Origin: Eleusine coracana subsp. coracana
Lineage: Eukaryota; Streptophyta; Magnoliopsida; Poales; Poaceae
Direction of reading: 5' to 3'
NCBI GenBank assembly: GCA_032690845.1
Contig: CM064417.1
Span: forward strand, 37,206,432 to 37,270,431
Length of the DNA stretch: 64,000 nucleotides
Shown here: in pieces, positions 48,132 through 59,587 of the stretch
Numbering within the stretch: the stretch's first letter is position 1
Layout: every line of letters begins with the position of its first letter
The notes under the pieces: model-generated
What the model was told of the DNA's origin: nothing
Database searches by the model: none
Seen by the model: only the letters and a program-made list of their open reading frames with translations
Position numbers and translations under genes: made by a program

Positions 48132-49952
48132 TCATGCCTTAGTCATCAGCACACAGAAGGGATCATCCAGTACCAAATCTGTGGCATTTTGGAAGCTCCG
48201 GGGACTGATGCCAATGCCAGCATGAAAATAGCTTTTTCCACCACCCACTGCTACATCACTGTCACCAAGGAAAGATGAGTCCAAGTTCTCCGACATCTCT
48301 TCACTCCAAGGAATTATCATGGCTTTCAGCACCTTCCCCTCTCTGGAAATGTAGTTTTGAAACCCGATCTCATGGTTCTGCAAAAGGGGGCCATGGAAAA
48401 CGACCGTCTTCAGATGTGATTCAAGGCACTCACAAGAACCCAAAGATTTCCAGAACTCCAGGTCATGAGCGGTGTCAGGGGATTTAGGTGGAACGGGCTG
48501 AAAAGAAACAGAAGAGACGTTAGCAACCAAAAATCAAAACTGAACAACTGCTAACATATTTAGAATGAGCTGGCACTTATATCATCAATCCCAGATTTCA
48601 AGCTATGAAGAAATTGAATAAGCTGCTAGTTGTGTCTAACTTGATTCGACCATTACCATGATATGCAGCGTCTCCAGGCAAGGGAAGCATTTGAGTAAGG
48701 TGGGCAGCATCTTGGCCTCCTCGTTGCGTGCAAACTGAACCTTCACAGCCAGTATCTTCAAGCTTGGAACCATGGCCCTTGCCGTCACTTTCATCCCGGC
48801 CTGCCATCGAGGTAACACACATGAGAGATGAGACGATATGGTCAAATGATCACGTACTGAATGTCAAGCGCAAACACAGGTAATTACCTTGATTGCAATG
48901 CCGCCAATTTCAAGCGAGTGTAGATTGAGGTCGAGGAAGCCGAGCACCTCCAGCCTGGGGGCGCGAACGATCTTAAGGGGCCTCGTTTCGAACATGGCCT
49001 TGAATTCTAGCCGCTCGAGACAGGGTGCGTCCTCGATGACGATCTCGTTAAGGTCAGACATCCACTCCACAACGACCTTGAGGCTACGGGACACGACACG
49101 AAGGCGCGACGGGGAGTTGTAACCCATGACAAGAGAGAAGACCTCCAGCTTCGGGCAGTGCGCGAACAGGGCTTCAAGATCTTCGTTTTCAATGATGCAG
49201 TGGGAGATGCCGAGTTCGCGGAGGTTGTCCAGCGCGGGCGGGCGCCCGGCGGTGATCTTGGGGATGTGCCACACGCCGAGGTAGAGGCGCTCGAGGGAGG
49301 CACAGCGGAAGAGCACGTCGTCGGGGAGCGGCATGTTGAGCGGCCACGGGCGGTTGAAGAGGATGAGATCCCGGACCTCCTTGGCGGCGAGGGCCGCGAC
49401 CAGGCGCCAGAGCGCGTACTCGTGGTCGTAGAAGGAGATGCGGGTGAGGCGCACGCCGCGGACGGGGCCCGGGTGCGCGTCGACGCAGCGCGACACCGCG
49501 CGCATCGTGGGGATGCCGCAAATCCCTTCGTCGCCGGCGAGGTGGGCGTCGTCGACCACGAGAGGGGTCGCGGCCCACACGCCGCGCCAGCGCGTGGAGA
49601 GGGCAACGGTGCGCGCGGCTTCCTTGGTGGGGAGGCGGGAGATGATGTCGGAGAGGAGCGTGTCAGGGAGGCGGCTGATGTGGTCCTCCCCGTCGCCCGG
49701 CGCCGCCGGGAGGAACGCGGGCGGGTCCACGCTGGCGTCGGAGGAGGAGGAGGAGGTGAGGGAGAATCGCTCGTCGTCGGAGTCGGAGTCAGCCTCCGGC
49801 GCGGGGACGACGGGCGGGGGGAGGAGGGAAACGATGAAGGGGAAGATGAAGTCCATCCGCTCCTGCGCGGACGGGCCCTCCAGCGCCATGTCGTTGAAGT
49901 ACTGCTCGATTTGGCTGTAAGTCATGCCGCCGCCCTCGTCGTCGGAGTCCAT
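48132..49952 (-). CDS. F-box/LRR/FBD protein (3 exons, 524 aa)
   Basis: The exons are complement(48,888-49,952, 48,657-48,800, 48,132-48,497), with GT-AG introns in phase 0 and a TGA stop. An F-box (HISRLPDTLLSDIISRLPTK, residues 91-110, running to about 130) follows an acidic Ser-rich N-terminus (about 50-75). Leucine-rich repeats of the plant F-box/LRR type follow (ASLERLYLGVWHIP, NLRELGISHCII, CPKLEVFSLVMG). The second exon starts AGMKVTARAMVPSLKILAVK and contains MLPTLLKCFPCLETLHI; with the third (SHLKTVVFHG) it matches the FBD-associated C-terminal region. The family acts as substrate receptors in SCF ubiquitin ligases; the target cannot be predicted. This is a large, fast-evolving family in grasses. 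A decayed partial duplicate lies at 0.85-2.5 kb. The start is the first ATG of the open frame, in context GTCGCCATGGAC. No defect was found. Confidence 0.9.
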
Positions 49953-50291
49953 GGCGACGGCGGCGGTAGGGTTTGGGAGTGGGGTTTTGGAGACGGCGGC
50001 GAGAATTCACTTTGCTGGTGAAGAGGAATTCCGCGGTGGGGAAATGGGGAATAGAGCAAGCAGTAGGTGCGCTTTAGCTGTACCACTACCACCCCGACCC
50101 CGTGGCATGACCCGATTTGCCAAGAAACAAGAGGCTTCTGTGGTAAGGAAAGGAGAACATGGCAGATCAGTCCCTCTACTTTTGGTTGAGGTCAGATTGG
50201 TCCTTCAATTTTTGAAATGGCCCGTTTCTTAGATAAATGATGGTTGTATGGTTATAACAAATACAATGATATGGTATCTGTAGGATAAGTG
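49953..50291 (-). promoter_or_regulatory. Upstream region of F-box gene, truncated by solo LTR C
   Basis: About 340 bp separate the start codon from the right-hand solo LTR, so any farther upstream elements of this gene must lie in or beyond the transposon. No clear TATA box was identified. Confidence 0.4.
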
Positions 50292-53200
50292 TGTGACACT
50301 CCTGGTGTCATAGTGATCCCAAGAGCAACACTTAGTCATCACAAGACTCTATCACTAAAAATTTGAATTTAAGTTGCCAATTCAAATCAAATTCAAATCC
50401 AAATTGAATAACACTTGCACTACAAGTCCCAAACTTTCAGTAACGGTCACCACTGCAAAACTTATATATTGATGGTCATGGTCAATTAGAATTTTGGGAA
50501 TTTTTTCAGATTTTTATTCCATCAATAATGGCCCCAAATAAATGCTAGAATGGTCAAAAACCAGCTCTGTTCACAAATTTCCTAATCACATTTTAGTATG
50601 AACTGATGGAAGTTAGTATTTTTATTACATTCAGCACATCATGGGGAGCCTACCCTATTTTTGGTCTGATTTTAACAGCTATAGATTAATTCTAACAAAA
50701 ATAACAAATGCAGTCGGCTGTTAGGATTGAAAAAAGAAAAGAAAAAGAAAACTCCCCGTGGGACCCACCTGTCAGCGACTTAAAAGAAACACATCCGGCC
50801 GCTGCCCGCTCCGCCCGACTCGGCGTGCGCCGCGTGGTCGCCGGCGTACGGCCAACAGCCGTTGCCGCGGATCGACGGCCCCACGCGCGCGTTCGGACAT
50901 CCCTTTTGTCGCCGTCGCGCTGTCCGAAACCCCCCCCCCCACCCCCCGATTCACTCCCTTTGCTCTAGCTCTCTCTCTCTCTCTTCCGCTCGTCTCTACC
51001 TCCGCCGTCGCCTCTTCCCCGCATCGCCTGGCCGCCACCGCCCACCGGAGCCCGAGCTAGGCCTCAGGGAGCAACGCCGGGACAAACCGACAACCCTGCA
51101 CCCGTTCCCTCGGCTTCGCTCGGCCGGCATTGGGAGATCGGCACGGTTCTTCCCCGACGCCGATCATCGACCCCGAGCCACTTCTCCGCGCCGCGTTCAC
51201 CCTGAGGTGAGCCAACTCCCGATTCCTCGCACGAGGAGCTCTCCCTCTTAATCGCGCACATGTTTGAACCTTGCTTGGGCGAATCCTTCCACCGTTTCCC
51301 CTAGATTCCTAGCTCGAGGCCGCCGCCGACCACCGCAGCCACCACCCCGCCGGTGAGTCCGCATCCCCGGCCTCCCTCTCGTAGGGGAACTCGGTGACAT
51401 CCTTCTCTGTGCTCTGGTGAAGCTCTCACGCGACATCCCGAGCCTTTCCGCCCTCCCCTTTTCGTGCTAGCTGACGCCGAGCCCTGCCCTGCCTCTGCCA
51501 CCGTCGCGGGGCCGTGCCCGGCCATCGCCGGCGATCCCCGATCACCTAGGATGGTGCGCGACGAGGAGTAGGGCATTTTTCCCTCCAAATCCAGCTCGAG
51601 CCAGGGCCCGCAACGGACTGCGGCGAGCCTCCGGCCAGCGCCGCCGTGCTCCGGCGAGCGCGCGCGCGGGACTCGGGCGGGCTGGCCAATGGGCCAGCCA
51701 GACGATGGGTCATGCCCACCTGGGCCGAATCTGGCCCAGGAGCACCTCCCCCGCGGGAGATTCAGCCGTGGGCTGCCGGGATTGCGGCCCGCGAAGTAAA
51801 AATTTGATTTTCTACATTTAATCATTTCCAGAAAAGTGATAAACTTGTAAAATGCATAGTAAAATGATTAATAGAGATTTTGAGACAAGGTAAATTTTGT
51901 TAGCCTTGTCTGAACTTGTACTAATAAGGAAAAATGCTAAATCACAGTGCATGTTAATTTTACTGTTAGAATTTAATTATATGATAAAAACCCTCATAAA
52001 TTCATAATTAATTACAGAGAGCTGATAAAATCTTGAAATTTGGTCACCAAATAGGATTATCAGTTTTAGTCTCCCTAGAAAAATTTCATAGGGTATGTCT
52101 CTGTATATTAGCTGAAATTAATTTAATGCTCTTTTTCATTATAAAAATTAATAGAAATTATTGGTTTGGTGCATGAAAGTAAAACTTGGCAAATAAATCA
52201 CCCCTGGTATAATCTAATTGTAATAAATCATCCCTGCCCATTTGAAGATCAGAATCATGTCAACTTAATAAATTATGCCCCGAGTATAATTTTCTCGTTA
52301 ATAATAATGATTCCGCTTTAGGGCTGTTCACAGGTGCGAGGGTTTTCCTCGACACACTAAAACACTAATTAATTAGCACCTGTTAGTCAGGGGCATCGCT
52401 TACGTAACTTCACCCCGGCACACACAAACACACCGTACTTGGGTGCGACGTCGTCGCGATTAAGTACTGGAGTCCATGAAGGAAATACACGAAACGCTCT
52501 CACCTTGTGCCCCACTCATCGAGATATACTACTGAACGCATCATCACACCCCGCTTACTTCCACAAATAACAGTGTACATTAACGTATTTATTGAGGAAG
52601 TGTCATGAATCTTCTCTCATAGCATCATCTTTTGCATCATATAGATCACGCCGTGAACCACGTGGAGACGGGACCAGAGCGGGAACCCGAAGGAGCCGAA
52701 GGTGCCATTACTGAGCAAGAGCAGACCCAAGGCAAGCCCCGGTGCATTATCCCCGTTTTAAATTTTTATTCTATCACTAGCTAGGGATGTATGTTTACCT
52801 GTGCATTAAGTGAAAAGAGTTGATTGAAACCCTAGCGTGCAGTAGGTCCCTCTTTCCCGATTATTAGCCTCAGGACGGTAGTCGCTCTGCTTAAATTAGG
52901 ACGACTACTCATCGAGTGGTATAGAGACCACTCGTAGATAAGAAATAATATCACTGGGGAACGAGATCGGACTAAGGAAAGGGTGGATGGAATCACAATG
53001 AAGACCGGACGGGCAACTAGGTGGAAAGGGAAGGACAGTTTGTCTTCAAGGAGGTAGCCCCGTCCGAGTCATCTAAGGCTATGCCTCGTGTCCGGCCCAT
53101 GGGATCAAGTTTGAACGTACTGTTTGCATGCTGGAGATATGGGCCCAGTAAACCGACGTAGCTACGACTATCGCTTAGTCTGAAGATAGCCTTCTCCCTT

Positions 53201-54194
53201 CTTTGGTGGAACTGGGGCTGAGAGGAGGGAGCAATCCACCCACGGATGGCGACACAGGGCGCATCGCGATGGGGGACCCTTCTCGGGGGAGTCTGGACCC
53301 GGAAGACTCTACGGTACCGTGAGCGAAAGGTTGCTCCATGCGGCTTCCCGGAAGCGCGTATGGGTCGTGCAAGCAAGTTTCTCTTGCAGGATGTAAATCG
53401 ATTCGAGTCGCTGCCCCTCACAGTAACGAGTACCACTTGATCGCTGCTCTGGAACAGTGCTGGAAGCCATTAAGATGATGAGTGGGTTTAATACTGTTGT
53501 TTGGAATTAGTAAGATTGTATTGCAACCATGATTGTTATAGCTTTAGTGCAAACTAAATTTATTATTCCGCATGACAACGTAACTTGATGCTAAAACTTG
53601 AAAAATAAGGATCCACTCTTAGGCGCACTTTCTGGCAATTGAAACCCTATCCCCAGCCTTTGCATGTCTAGGCGTCGGCTGTAGATGGCCATTTTGACGG
53701 GTCAGTCTTGCTGAGTAAATTAGTTACTCAGGGCGTAGCTCTATGTGGTTTTCAGAGGACCAGGACGGAGATTGCCACTGCGGTGGGAGATTCCATTGGG
53801 AGGGCCAGCGCCTCGATTACTGGAACATCGAATGGGAGCTATGCACGAATGAAGATGAGGAGTAGTTCCTTGCTTGCCGGTACGGTGCTTGGGCAAGGCA
53901 CCTAATATGGCCGGGTTGTTCCCTGTGTGTCGCCGTGAGAGGGCGATGGTATCTTAGCTATTTTCGTCGGCTGGTGAGCCAATGTTGAACAATTCGCTTC
54001 CGTAATTTACTTTTGTCAAAACTCTGATTTGTAATATAACTTCGGATTTATGTAAAACTCTGTTTCACACCTATGCTCTGGTTGCAATTATATTTCTCTG
54101 TCATGTGTTGTACTATTGGGCGCCACAGCTCGTGTCGCCACCCGAGGGAGATCCTGATACGGAGCCGTCTCCGTGGTAAGGCGGGTCCGTGACA
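50292..54194 (+). mobile_element. Long solo LTR, copy C (3.9 kb) with perfect TSD
   Basis: It begins TGTGACACTCCTGGTGTCA and ends GGGTCCGTGACA. AAGTG is present on both sides (50,287-50,291 and 54,195-54,199), an exact 5-bp target duplication. The TG...CA ends and absence of gag, pol, primer site or internal repeats indicate a solo LTR. It includes a GC-rich tract near 50,755-51,780 that resembles a promoter/5' UTR region (CT-rich microsatellite near 50,973-50,990 and a poly(C) run near 50,929-50,940). The family is inferred to be a long-LTR gypsy type or a LARD; no coding evidence distinguishes these. Confidence 0.88.
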
Positions 54195-54199
54195 AAGTG

Positions 54200-54950
54200 A
54201 CTCAAGGTGGATGTAGCATTCAATCCCAACGATACAATCAAAAATGGTAATATTATAAAATTTTGAAAAATAAAAGAATAGGGATATGATATATATGTCA
54301 CCCATAAGGTTATGTTGTCATGGTGGCCATTAAACTTAAAAGCTTTGGCTAATTTCATTCCACACCGCACGAAAACTTTAAGAAAATACAAGGCCTCAAA
54401 TGGCATAATCTCTCAAATTTGTATATAATGACAAAAATATTGTTTATTGTGAGAAACATTAATATTGGGCTTTCATTTGACTCTATTTTGAGGAGGTAGG
54501 TATGTTTGAAGTCTCAATACCAATTAGTTGGATTGAAATTTGTTGCTCCCTCCGGTTGTAAAATGTTTTCACCGGTGATTTGAAACCGGAGGGAGCAAGG
54601 AACAGGAAACAATATCAAGTCCATTAGTTGGTCAAATGAGACATGCAAATCTTCTAGTTCACCACCAGTGTTCACTTCTTTGTTATAAGCTGTGCTGGGC
54701 CGAAATGAGCCTTAGGAGCAGCGCAGGTTTGTCCGGGGAAGCAGATCCAGTTTCAGTTTATGGCCCAACTGGATATGTCTTTGGGCCTTGATGGTGGATG
54801 CTCCGAAGTCCGAACCAGCTGCCGGAAACGTGTGAAGCGAAAAAACACAACAGTGTAGTACCAAGCACTTCTAATAAGTGGCAGGTTTGGCTTAACTCTT
54901 AAGATGCAATATAGTGAAACACAGTCGCATTACGGCGTTACAGATTAAGG
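54200..54950. other. Intergenic DNA between solo LTR C and LINE
   Basis: No gene was recognised. It contains a short perfect-stem foldback (see 54,543-54,598). Confidence 0.5.
54543..54598. repeat. 56-bp foldback with 15-bp perfect arms
   Basis: TTGCTCCCTCCGGTT (54,543-54,557) is the exact complement of AACCGGAGGGAGCAA (54,584-54,598), separated by 26 bases. The CTCCCTCCG start is the usual Stowaway terminus, so this may be an extremely reduced Stowaway relic. No TA duplication is evident. Confidence 0.65.
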
Positions 54951-55155
54951 TCCCTCACGGTTCAATGCCAGGTGTTGGCAACTAGGATATCTTGCGCAGC
55001 AAAAAACCTAATCCTCTGGCGGCGGCGACGCCGACGGAGTCCCAAACCTCCTCGGTCTCTGTTCCGCCGAGTGTGATTAAACCCAATCTGGTATACATAC
55101 GTCTCAACTCCTAACCTCGTGTGTATGATCGCACGGAGGGTCCTCAGGGAGGATC

Positions 55156-55645
55156 ATTGGCTCGTTCATGACTGGTGGATACGGCGAGGATGCAAGGCGA
55201 AGATGTCCGTGGGAAGCATTGATGAAAGGCTGGAAGAACTCAATCTGGTGGGCGAAGAGGAATAAGACCTGGATCTCGCCAACGAATTTGAAGATCTAGT
55301 GAAAGAGGTACGGTGGATGGCAATTTTTAAGGTTCATACAAAAAAGATCTTCAGTCAAGCAGCCCTGTTCAATCAAATGCGCAATGCATGGGCACCAGCG
55401 AAGGAAGTAATATTCAAGACAAAAGCAGCAAATCTGTTCCTGGTCCAACTCCATTGCTTAGGCAATTGGAACAAAGTCATGGAAGGAGGCCCATGGATCT
55501 TTCGCGGGTCTCCAGTGGTATTTGCAAATATGATGGCTTCTCGAACATTCACTCGTACAAGCTAAACAAGATCCCGGTGTGGACTCGCATTCAAGGGATT
55601 CCTGAGGGACTGCTGAAGAGCAAGGACCTAGCAGAGACTGGCTGA
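55156..55645 (+). pseudogene. LINE ORF1 fragment (DUF4283-like)
   Basis: Residues such as MAIFKVHTKKIFSQAALFNQ, MRNAWAPAKEVIFKT and LGNWNKVMEGGPWIFRG are characteristic of the DUF4283 domain of plant LINE ORF1 proteins. A frameshift near 55,550 moves to KIPVWTRIQGIPEGLLKSK, after which the reading runs straight into ORF2. The zinc-knuckle part of ORF1 is absent. Confidence 0.8.
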
Positions 55646-58600
55646 TTGCGAACTCGCGGACATGGGATATTGTGGTGATCAGTTCACATGGCAAAGGGGT
55701 CAGATCAGGGAGAGACTTGATCGGGGCGTAATGAATAATGATTGGACAACAATGTTCCTAAATGCTAGATTGATAAATTGCAAAGTGATTAATTCTGACC
55801 ATCGACCCATCTTGGTTGATACGGATTATTTGCTAGGAGCCCAAGGAAGCAAGAGGACAAAAAAATTTGAAGCACGTTGGTTGCATGAGAGTACTGTGGA
55901 TGAAATTGTCAAGACAGCTTGGGCACGAACGGGATATCGGGGTGAGCGACCAGGGCTGTTGCAGAAATTAAACACAGTCCATGCCGAGTTACACAAATGG
56001 GATAGAGATACGTTGAAGAAACCACAAACCCGCTTGAAGGAACTTAAAGCAGACCTTGAACGCTTGAGGAATGGACCAGTAACGGAAGCCAATATTGCAG
56101 CACAGAAGGAGACAATGCTTAAGCTAGAACTTATGTTGGAGCAGGAAGACATATATTGGGTCCAGCGAGCTCGAGCAAACTGGCTGAAATATGGCGATCG
56201 TAACACAAGCTTTTTTCAACACTATGCCTCAAAGTGACGACATAAAAACACAATCAAGAAACTAGTAGATAAGCAAGGACGGACCCATGAAGATGCCACA
56301 GCAATGGAAAATATTGTAAAAGAGTATTTCACTAACCTTTTTACGTCAGAGGTGGAGAATGTTAATTTGGAAGTGCTCAATGATGTGGAACGGAAGGTGA
56401 CAGAGGAGATGAACATAGAGCTCCTAGCGCCCTTCACTCTTGATGAAGTACAAAGAGCTTTGTTTCAAATAGGTGATCTGAAAGCACCGGGACCAGATGG
56501 CTTACACGCGGTGTTCTATAAATGATATTGGGAGCTCATAGGGGAAGAATTGATACAGGAGGTTCTAAAGGCTATCAATGATGAGCAAATTCCAGAAGGG
56601 TGGAACAACACCACAATTGTGTTGATCCCGAAGATAGAGTCCAACGATGATGACACACTTTTGCCCAATAGCCTTTGTAACATCATTTACAAGGTAATTT
56701 CAAAAGTATTATCCAATAGATTGAAAATCATATTACCAGACATTATTAGTGACCAACAAAGTGCTTTTGTCCCGGAGAGACTAATCACTGATAATATTTT
56801 GGTGGCATATGAGAGCATCCACACAATTAAAAGAAAGCAAGGGAGACGAGGATTATGTGCGGTAAAATTGGACATGCACAAGGCTTATGACAGAGTTGAA
56901 TGAAAATATCTAGAGCAAATCATGATCAAGATAGGCTTTCATAGGAGATGGGTATGACTAATTATGATGTGTGTAAAATCAGTGAAGTACAGAGTCAGAT
57001 TCAACTCATTAGAGACAGAAGTTTTTGTACCAACAAGAGGGATTCGACAGGATGATCCTTTATCGCCCTACCTTTTCCTAATGGTAGCAGAAGGCTTATC
57101 AAGCATGTTGAAGGGTGCTGAAAGAAGGGGGCAAATTGAAGGTGTCAAAGTGTGTAGAGATGCGCCTGTTGTGTCCCATCTACTTTTTGCAGATGACTCA
57201 CTAATATTGATGTAGGAAACCAAGAGTAATGTTGGACATCTAAAGAGCATTCTTGACCGATATTGTGAAAATTCAGGACAGAAGGTTAGTGAGGCCAAAT
57301 CAAGTATTTTCTTCAGCACCAATACTGATGTAGAAGCGAAAGCTGAGGTATGTGAAGCTCTAAACATAATGACAGAATCATTGAGCGACAAATACCTCGG
57401 CCTTCTGGCACTAGTAGGGGTAGATAGAAGCGATTGCTTTAAGCACTTGGTTGATCGTGTGCTAACCAAGATGAAGGGATGGAAAGAAAAGCTACTTAGC
57501 ATGGGCGGCAAGGAAACTTTAATTAAATCAATTGCACAGGCTGTCCCAACATATGCCATGATGGTTTTCCTGATTCCTAAGGGAATATGCAAAGGCATGA
57601 CAGATGTAATATCTCAATTTTGGTGGGGAGATGATGAGGAGCATAGAAGGATGCACTGGAAATCTTGGTGGAAGTTGTGTATTCCAAAATCACAGGGCGG
57701 TATGGGATTTAAAGACTTATATAGTTTCAATATTGCAATGTTGGTAAAACAAGTCTGGAGATTGCTGTTCGAACCGGAGTCCCTTTGTGCACGGGTATTG
57801 AGAGCAAAATACTACCCGGATGGACAACTACTGAAGGCAAAGATGAAACAGGGAAGTTCTTTCACGTGGCAAAGCATTCTAGCTGGCCTGGAGTGTTTCA
57901 AACGCGGCAGCATATGGCAAGTAGGAGATGGAACCCAAATCAATATATGGGAGGACAACTGGATTCCATCTAGTCTAACAAACAAGTTATTTACACCAAG
58001 AGGGAACAATCTAATTACAAAGGTGAATGAACTTATTAATCCAGTCACGAGTCAATGGGATGTGGAGCTGGTAAATGACCGGTTTGGGCGGTAGATGCAC
58101 ATCGCCTACAAGTTCTAATTTCACACGGAAGAGAGGATCTTGTTGCTTGGCACTACAACCGGAATGGTCTGTACACCATCAGATCGGCATACCACTGTCA
58201 ATGGCTGCACAAGTTTGGAAGATTGGCGAACAACCAAGTAGCAGGAAGGGCAGGGAATGATAAAATTTGGCCAAAACTATGGAAGTTACAAGTTCTCTCG
58301 AAGATTAAAATATTTGGCTGGCGAGCTTTGCTTGGGATGATACCATGTCGCAGAATCCTAGCGAACAGACACATAGGAAATCAAAGCGGATGTCCGATTT
58401 GTTCAGAAGGGTGTGAGGACATCAAACATTTGCATTCACATGTAGAAGATCAAAGGAAGTGTGGAGGAACCTAGGGATCTGGCAAAAAGTGAAGGGAACA
58501 CTAAACACTGATCGATCTTGGTCAGTTATCCTAGAAGAGATTATAAGAGAAGGAGAATGATCGAGCAACTGAATAATGTGGGGATGGCCGAATTGATCCT

Positions 58601-59077
58601 GACAGGAGGATGGTATTTGTGGTGGGAACGACGCCAGCTAGTCCATGATGAGACGGTACAAGCACCCTCAAGATCAGCTATGTCTATTGTAGCCCTAACA
58701 AGCAACTACTTGAATGCACGCAAGAAGAAACCAGTGAAACGTGAACAAGGATGGGAAAAGCCACCTGAAGGTAACTTCAAATTGAATGTTGATGCTAGTT
58801 TTGATATTGATTCAGGAACCGGAAGTAGAGGCGCGATGATTAGGAACTGCACTGGAGGCTTCGTGGCTGCAGCGCAAAGCTACTTAGCCCATGTTGGCGA
58901 CACACCATTAGCATAGGCCATAGCATTGAAGAATGGTTTATTGCTAGCACAAGCACTTGGCATTAATCGAATGACGATCGATACTGATTGTTTGGAAGTT
59001 GCAAACACAATAAAGGAGGGAGGTTTTTTTGCATCTACGGCAGCTGTGATTTATGACGATTGTAATGCAGTCTGGTA
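55646..59077 (+). pseudogene. LINE ORF2: partial endonuclease, reverse transcriptase, zf-RVT, RNase H
   Basis: It begins at the C-terminal end of an APE-type endonuclease (MGYCGDQFTWQRGQIRERLD, NSDHRPILV). One frame then runs from 55,646 to 58,094 through RT (LKAPGPDGLHAVFYK, NTTIVLIPK, KLDMHKAYDRVE, GIRQDDPLSPYLFL, active site FADDSLIL near 57,190) with five in-frame stops at 56,235, 56,523, 56,901, 56,955 and 57,213. A shifted frame holds a zf-RVT segment (LWKLQVLSKIKIFGWRALLG, CPICSEG). The original frame returns for an RNase H domain (FKLNVDASFD, TDCLEVANTIKEG). Confidence 0.9.
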
Positions 59078-59187
59078 AGAGTTTGTTTCTATTTGTTCGT
59101 GAGCACCTAATAAACGATATAACTATTTTTTCTAATCAATAAAGTGTGTTAGATGGCTTCAAAAAAAAAAAGTTCCCTCACGGTTCA

Positions 59188-59587
59188 TCTGTATGGCAAC
59201 GGATTTTGATCCGGATGATCGCAGCCCTGGCCGAAGAGTCACATGCTGATGACGGTGCTGCACGCACCGGAGCGCCATGCGTCGACACCACACGGCAGAC
59301 GTGTCCGGACCGCAGCCGCAGCCATACCGTCTGCTGTCCGGTCCGGGGCGCGGCGCCGAAACATTTATCCCGTTCCGCCTCGAGTCTCGTGCGCGTCGCC
59401 GCACCGCACCGCACCGGCACCGCTGCCCACCGAAACAGATGCCGTTCATTAATTACTCGTCGATTAATCTAATCTCCTCTGCTAATGATGACTGGCCTGC
59501 CCACACCACTGCTGCCTTTGTCCCTTCTTATACACCACCACCGCAGCCACGCCAGTACACTCCAGTCCCCTCCACTCACCGGTAGCC
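59188..59587 (+). promoter_or_regulatory. Proximal promoter/5' UTR of aspartic protease gene
   Basis: This GC-rich 400-bp stretch separates the LINE target duplication from the start codon. A weak TATA-like TTATACACC lies near 59,527-59,535, about 55-60 bp upstream of the ATG, close for a plant TATA box. No other recognised element. Confidence 0.35.

Larger units (their letters stand above)
54965..59171 (+). mobile_element. L1-type LINE, internally deleted (4.2 kb)
   Basis: It ends in an 11-A tail (59,161-59,171). TCCCTCACGGTTCA occurs immediately before it (54,951-54,964) and just after the tail (59,174-59,187), a 14-bp target duplication typical of target-primed reverse transcription. The remains of ORF1 and ORF2 lie in order on the plus strand. 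The copy is not active: the endonuclease N-terminal part is missing and both frames carry stops. It lies about 400 bp upstream of the protease start codon. Confidence 0.92.

Noticed and set aside
49158..50021. Open frame of 287 codons on the plus strand
   Set aside because: It is antisense to F-box exon 1, a GC-rich coding shadow with no domain.
51301..51825. Open frame of 174 codons on the minus strand
   Set aside because: It lies in the GC-rich core of solo LTR C, is not kept in copies A and B, and has no domain.
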